Shown here: positions 61,671 through 64,000 of the stretch, piece after piece | Numbering within the stretch: the stretch's first letter is position 1 | How the letters are laid out: the number at the start of each line of letters is the position of its first letter | Assembly: GCA_043720395.1 (NCBI GenBank) | Contig: JAYSSR010000072.1 | Span: forward strand, 16,271 to 80,270 | Direction of reading: 5' to 3' | Length of the DNA stretch: 64,000 nt | DNA from: JANOYY01 sp043720395 | Lineage (GTDB): Bacteria > Actinomycetota > Acidimicrobiia > Acidimicrobiales > JANYDT01 | Notes under the pieces: model-generated | The model's input: the letters and a program-made list of their open reading frames with translations, nothing else | Databases searched by the model: none | Told to the model about the DNA's origin: nothing | Made by a program: the position numbers and the translations under genes

Positions 61671-62777
61671 TCAGCCATGGACAGCTCCGGCCACCGCGAG
61701 TTCCGATTCCTGTGCTGGTTCGCCGAGATACGCCGCGATCACCTTCGGATCTGCCTGCACTTCTCCGGGCGTGCCCTCGCTGATCTTGCGGCCGAAGTCC
61801 AGGACATTGACGTGGTCGCAAACGCTCATCACGAACTTCATGTCGTGCTCGATGAGCAGCACCGAGAGTCCCCACTCATCGACGATGCGACGCAGCAGAC
61901 GGCCGAGTTCGGCAGTTTCAGCATCACTCAGTCCGGCGGCCGGTTCGTCGAGCATGAGAACCGACGCACCAGATGCGACCGTGCGCGCAATGCTCACCAA
62001 TCGACGCTGCCCATAACCGAGGTCGCTCACCTTCGTTCGTAGCAGCGGCGCAAGGCCGAACTCCTGAACGGCTGCGGCAGCGGTTGCGTTCAACGGCGTC
62101 GATGCACCGGTGAACAACGCCGTGAGGTAGGGGAGCCGACGCTGCTCATCGATCGCGGACACGATGTTGTCCTCGACCGTGAGATCCTCGAACAGCTCCA
62201 ACGACTGGAACGACCGCCGGAGTCCGCAGCGAGCGCGACGGTAGGCGGGGAGCCGGTCGATCGAGCGTCCCTCAAGGGTGACGGTGCCTGCGCACTGAAC
62301 GAAGCCGGTGATCGCATCGATCACTGTTGTCTTTCCGGCGCCGTTTGGACCGATCAGTCCGGTGATCCTTCCAGGGACGATCGACATCGACAGGTCCGAA
62401 ACCGCCACGACACCACCGAAGCGGACGGTCATCGCGTTGATCTCCAACGTCGATGGCTTTCGGCGTTCCACCGCTGCGGTCCGGCGCTGGGCGAGACGCA
62501 GCACGGCTTCGGCGGCATGGGCCTCAGTTCGTTCGACCCGACGCCGCTTCACCGCCGAGCGGTGCACGAGGTACGCGCCGAGCAACGGCGACCGGGTCAG
62601 GGCCGACGGTTCGGCGTCGGGTGCCTTGTGCGCTCGTGGTCGGCGATTCGCCAGACCATTGGGGTTGATGATCAAAATGGCCAGCAGGGTGAACCCGCCG
62701 AGGAATGGCAGCCACATATCGAGGTTGTCAGAGACCGACCAGAACCCGGCAGTACCTGCAACGAGGATCGCTATGGG
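61671..62777 (-). pseudogene. LivM-LivG fusion gene interrupted by an insertion sequence
   Basis: The 3' part is a complete LivG-type ATPase (GPNGAGKTTVIDAITG; LGYGQRRLVSIARTV; VLMLDEPAAGLSD; KVIAAYLGEP). Upstream in frame is the last stretch of a LivM permease (FWSVSDNLDMWLPFLGGFTL and LLAILIINPNGLANR), so the native gene was a permease-ATPase fusion. The rest of the permease is missing because the reading frame enters the transposase element near 62777. ATG 62717 could still start an ATPase with one membrane segment, but transport is probably lost unless another permease serves it. Confidence 0.8.
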
Positions 62778-64000
62778 CCTGGAAAGTGTTTAGTTGGTCG
62801 TTTGTGGGGTTGGGGTAGGCGTGAGGGTGTAGTTCCATTCGCCGTGGAAGTCGTGGGGGGTGAGTCGATGGGTTTGGGTGAGGGCGGCGTGGTTTTTGTC
62901 GCTGATTTTGATGCCTTTGGGGTAGTGGTTGGTGTCGCGGTTGGCGTGGACTTTGAGACCGGTCCGGGTGGTTGTTTTGGCGATGAGGTTGATGACTGTG
63001 TCGTGGCTGGTGAGTGGCCGTCCGCGCCAGTTCATGGTGATGTGGCTGAAGAGGCGATGTTCAATTTTGTTCCATTTGGAGGTTCCGGGCGGGAAGTGGC
63101 AGACGGTGATCGTGAGGCCTGTGCGGTCGGTCATCGCGGCGAGTTCACGTTTCCAAAGCCTGGACCGGTAGCTGTTTGATCCGCCGGCATCAGCGGTAAT
63201 GAGGAGTTTTGTTGCGTTCGGGTACGCGACGGAGCCGACCGTGTCCCACCATTTCGTGATTGTAGCCACGGCGAACTCGGCGGTGTCTGCGTCGTCGCCG
63301 ACCGTGACCCAGCCTTCGTTTCGGGTGGTGTCGTAGACACCGTACGGGATTGCCTTGCCGATCGTTGGATCCGGGAAGTCGTGGCCGTTCACGTGTTGAG
63401 GTGAACGCGAAGGCTGGTACTCGACGCCCCTGTTGGCGTAGTCGCCGACGAGTTCTTTCTTTTTCGTGTCAACACTGATCACGGGCTGCCCATTATCGGT
63501 GTGCAAGTTGACTTGCGTGGCGAGATGCCCGAACTGGGCGTCACGATCAGGATGCGATTCGCCTTCCTTGGTTTTCGCGAGTCCTTGCAAGCTGTATCCC
63601 AAATATGCCAGTAGATGTCCGACGACGCTATGAGACACCGTGAAATTCTCGGCCTCAAGTTCGGCCGCAAGTTTGCGTGTCGATTTCGCCGTCCACCGCA
63701 ACGGACACATCGGACATCCCCGCGATTCCGGTTCGACGAGATCATCCAACGCCTGTAACAGGCCAGGCTGAACATCAAGAATGGGTTTGGCGCCTGCACC
63801 AGGTGCCCGGACCCGTGACGTGACTTCAATCCCGGCATCGATCTCACCAATCGCGGTCTGAACTGTTGAACGACTCAACCCGGCAGCTTCAGAAACCGCG
63901 ACAATCCCGCCACGACCCAACGACAACGCCACATTCCCCGCCATAATCCGGCGTTGCCGCTCATCCAAATGCGGCATCACCCCCGTGAACAGTTCTTCCA
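62778..64000 (-). mobile_element. ISAzo13-like insertion sequence, 5' end beyond window
   Basis: The element starts at about 62778, where the permease frame breaks off, and runs past the right edge. It contains one transposase gene. The terminal inverted repeat and target duplication cannot be confirmed because the second end is missing. Confidence 0.75.
62790..64000 (-). CDS. ISAzo13-family transposase, N-terminus outside window
   Basis: About 400 residues are visible and the frame is open to the edge (EELFTGVMPHLDERQRRIMA). The family start LDERQRRIMAGNVALSLGRG, the ESRGCPMCPLRWTAKSTRKL segment, VISVDTKKKELVGDY with the first catalytic Asp, LITADAGGSNSYR with the second, and HFPPGTSKWNKIEHRLFSHI with the Glu are the DDE residues of ISAzo13 transposases. 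It interrupts the LivM-LivG gene and shares orientation with it. Confidence 0.9.
   Translation of the reverse strand, partial: EELFTGVMPHLDERQRRIMAGNVALSLGRGGIVAVSEAAGLSRSTVQTAIGEIDAGIEVTSRVRAPGAGAKPILDVQPGLLQALDDLVEPESRGCPMCPLRWTAKSTRKLAAELEAENFTVSHSVVGHLLAYLGYSLQGLAKTKEGESHPDRDAQFGHLATQVNLHTDNGQPVISVDTKKKELVGDYANRGVEYQPSRSPQHVNGHDFPDPTIGKAIPYGVYDTTRNEGWVTVGDDADTAEFAVATITKWWDTVGSVAYPNATKLLITADAGGSNSYRSRLWKRELAAMTDRTGLTITVCHFPPGTSKWNKIEHRLFSHITMNWRGRPLTSHDTVINLIAKTTTRTGLKVHANRDTNHYPKGIKISDKNHAALTQTHRLTPHDFHGEWNYTLTPTPTPQTTN

Noticed and set aside
1..64000. tRNA, rRNA, prophage or plasmid functions
   Set aside because: No cloverleaf-type or rRNA-like sequence, phage structural genes or replication/partition genes were recognised by eye; a tRNAscan or Infernal run would settle it.

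Overview
The window is high-GC bacterial DNA with dense operons, many GTG starts, frequent 4-base stop/start overlaps (GTGA or ATGA) and several starts placed 5-7 bases after a TANNNT box, as in leaderless actinobacterial promoters. Gene content (NDMA-type alcohol dehydrogenase, luciferase-like F420/flavin enzymes, a deazaflavin-type PNPOx protein, secreted-repeat lipoprotein, Liv-type transporters, CaiB/MaoC/DUF35 enzymes) fits an aerobic heterotrophic actinobacterium, perhaps of the Acidimicrobiia. That placement is inference; no rRNA or tRNA gene is visible.

Layout. (A) 1-11850: a probable quinate/shikimate or dehydroshikimate to protocatechuate locus. The minus strand carries a solute-binding protein, LivH, LivM, LivG, LivF, a QsuB-like 3-dehydroshikimate dehydratase and a PrpF/GalD-type tautomerase. 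The plus strand carries a LacI regulator, a ketopantoate-reductase-like protein and two shikimate-dehydrogenase-family enzymes. Two matching LacI-type palindromes lie in the divergent control region. A KstD-like flavoprotein follows. (B) 13.5-19.5 kb: a DUF4143 ATPase preceded by a 23-bp-period repeat array, a scar where two divergent genes (LuxR-type ATPase regulator, Ig-like/DUF11 surface protein) both lost their 5' ends, and small redox genes. (C) 19.5-35.6 kb: mixed metabolic and signalling genes: PEP-mutase-like lyase, sulfatase, GGDEF-EAL protein, a GrdB-like protein with an in-frame TGA that looks like selenocysteine, secreted repeat lipoprotein, Rieske oxygenase, luciferase-like enzyme, SDR, alcohol dehydrogenase, a hicAB module with a damaged toxin gene, rsgA and an alpha/beta hydrolase. 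(D) 35.7-47.0 kb: a myo-inositol catabolic cluster (transaldolase-like, SDR, iolD, Gfo/Idh, iolB, iolE-like, GntR regulator; iolC on the other strand). Between gntR and iolC sits an accessory island with a second DUF4143 ATPase behind its own repeat array and a convergent toxin/antitoxin pair. (E) 47.1-60.2 kb: an unassigned catabolic region. A minus-strand operon (epimerase, ferredoxin-BFD fusion, unknown 473-aa protein, MoaB-like/QPRTase-like fusion) is divergent from a MaoC-like dehydratase, a tandem CaiB CoA-transferase, an alpha/beta hydrolase, an amidohydrolase and a thiolase-like/DUF35 pair. (F) 60.2-64 kb: a second Liv-type transporter whose fused permease-ATPase gene is cut by an ISAzo13-like insertion running off the right edge.

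How they work together: regions A, D and E each couple uptake or activation to ring or polyol degradation. A supplies dehydroshikimate-derived protocatechuate and its meta-cleavage product isomerase. D converts inositol via IolE, IolD, IolB and IolC. E looks like CoA-thioester chemistry (CoA transfer, hydration, retro-aldol or thiolytic cleavage) on an unknown substrate. The most notable signals are the probable selenoprotein at 24864-26012, the paired DUF4143 genes with phased upstream repeats, and the operon at 47119-51927.
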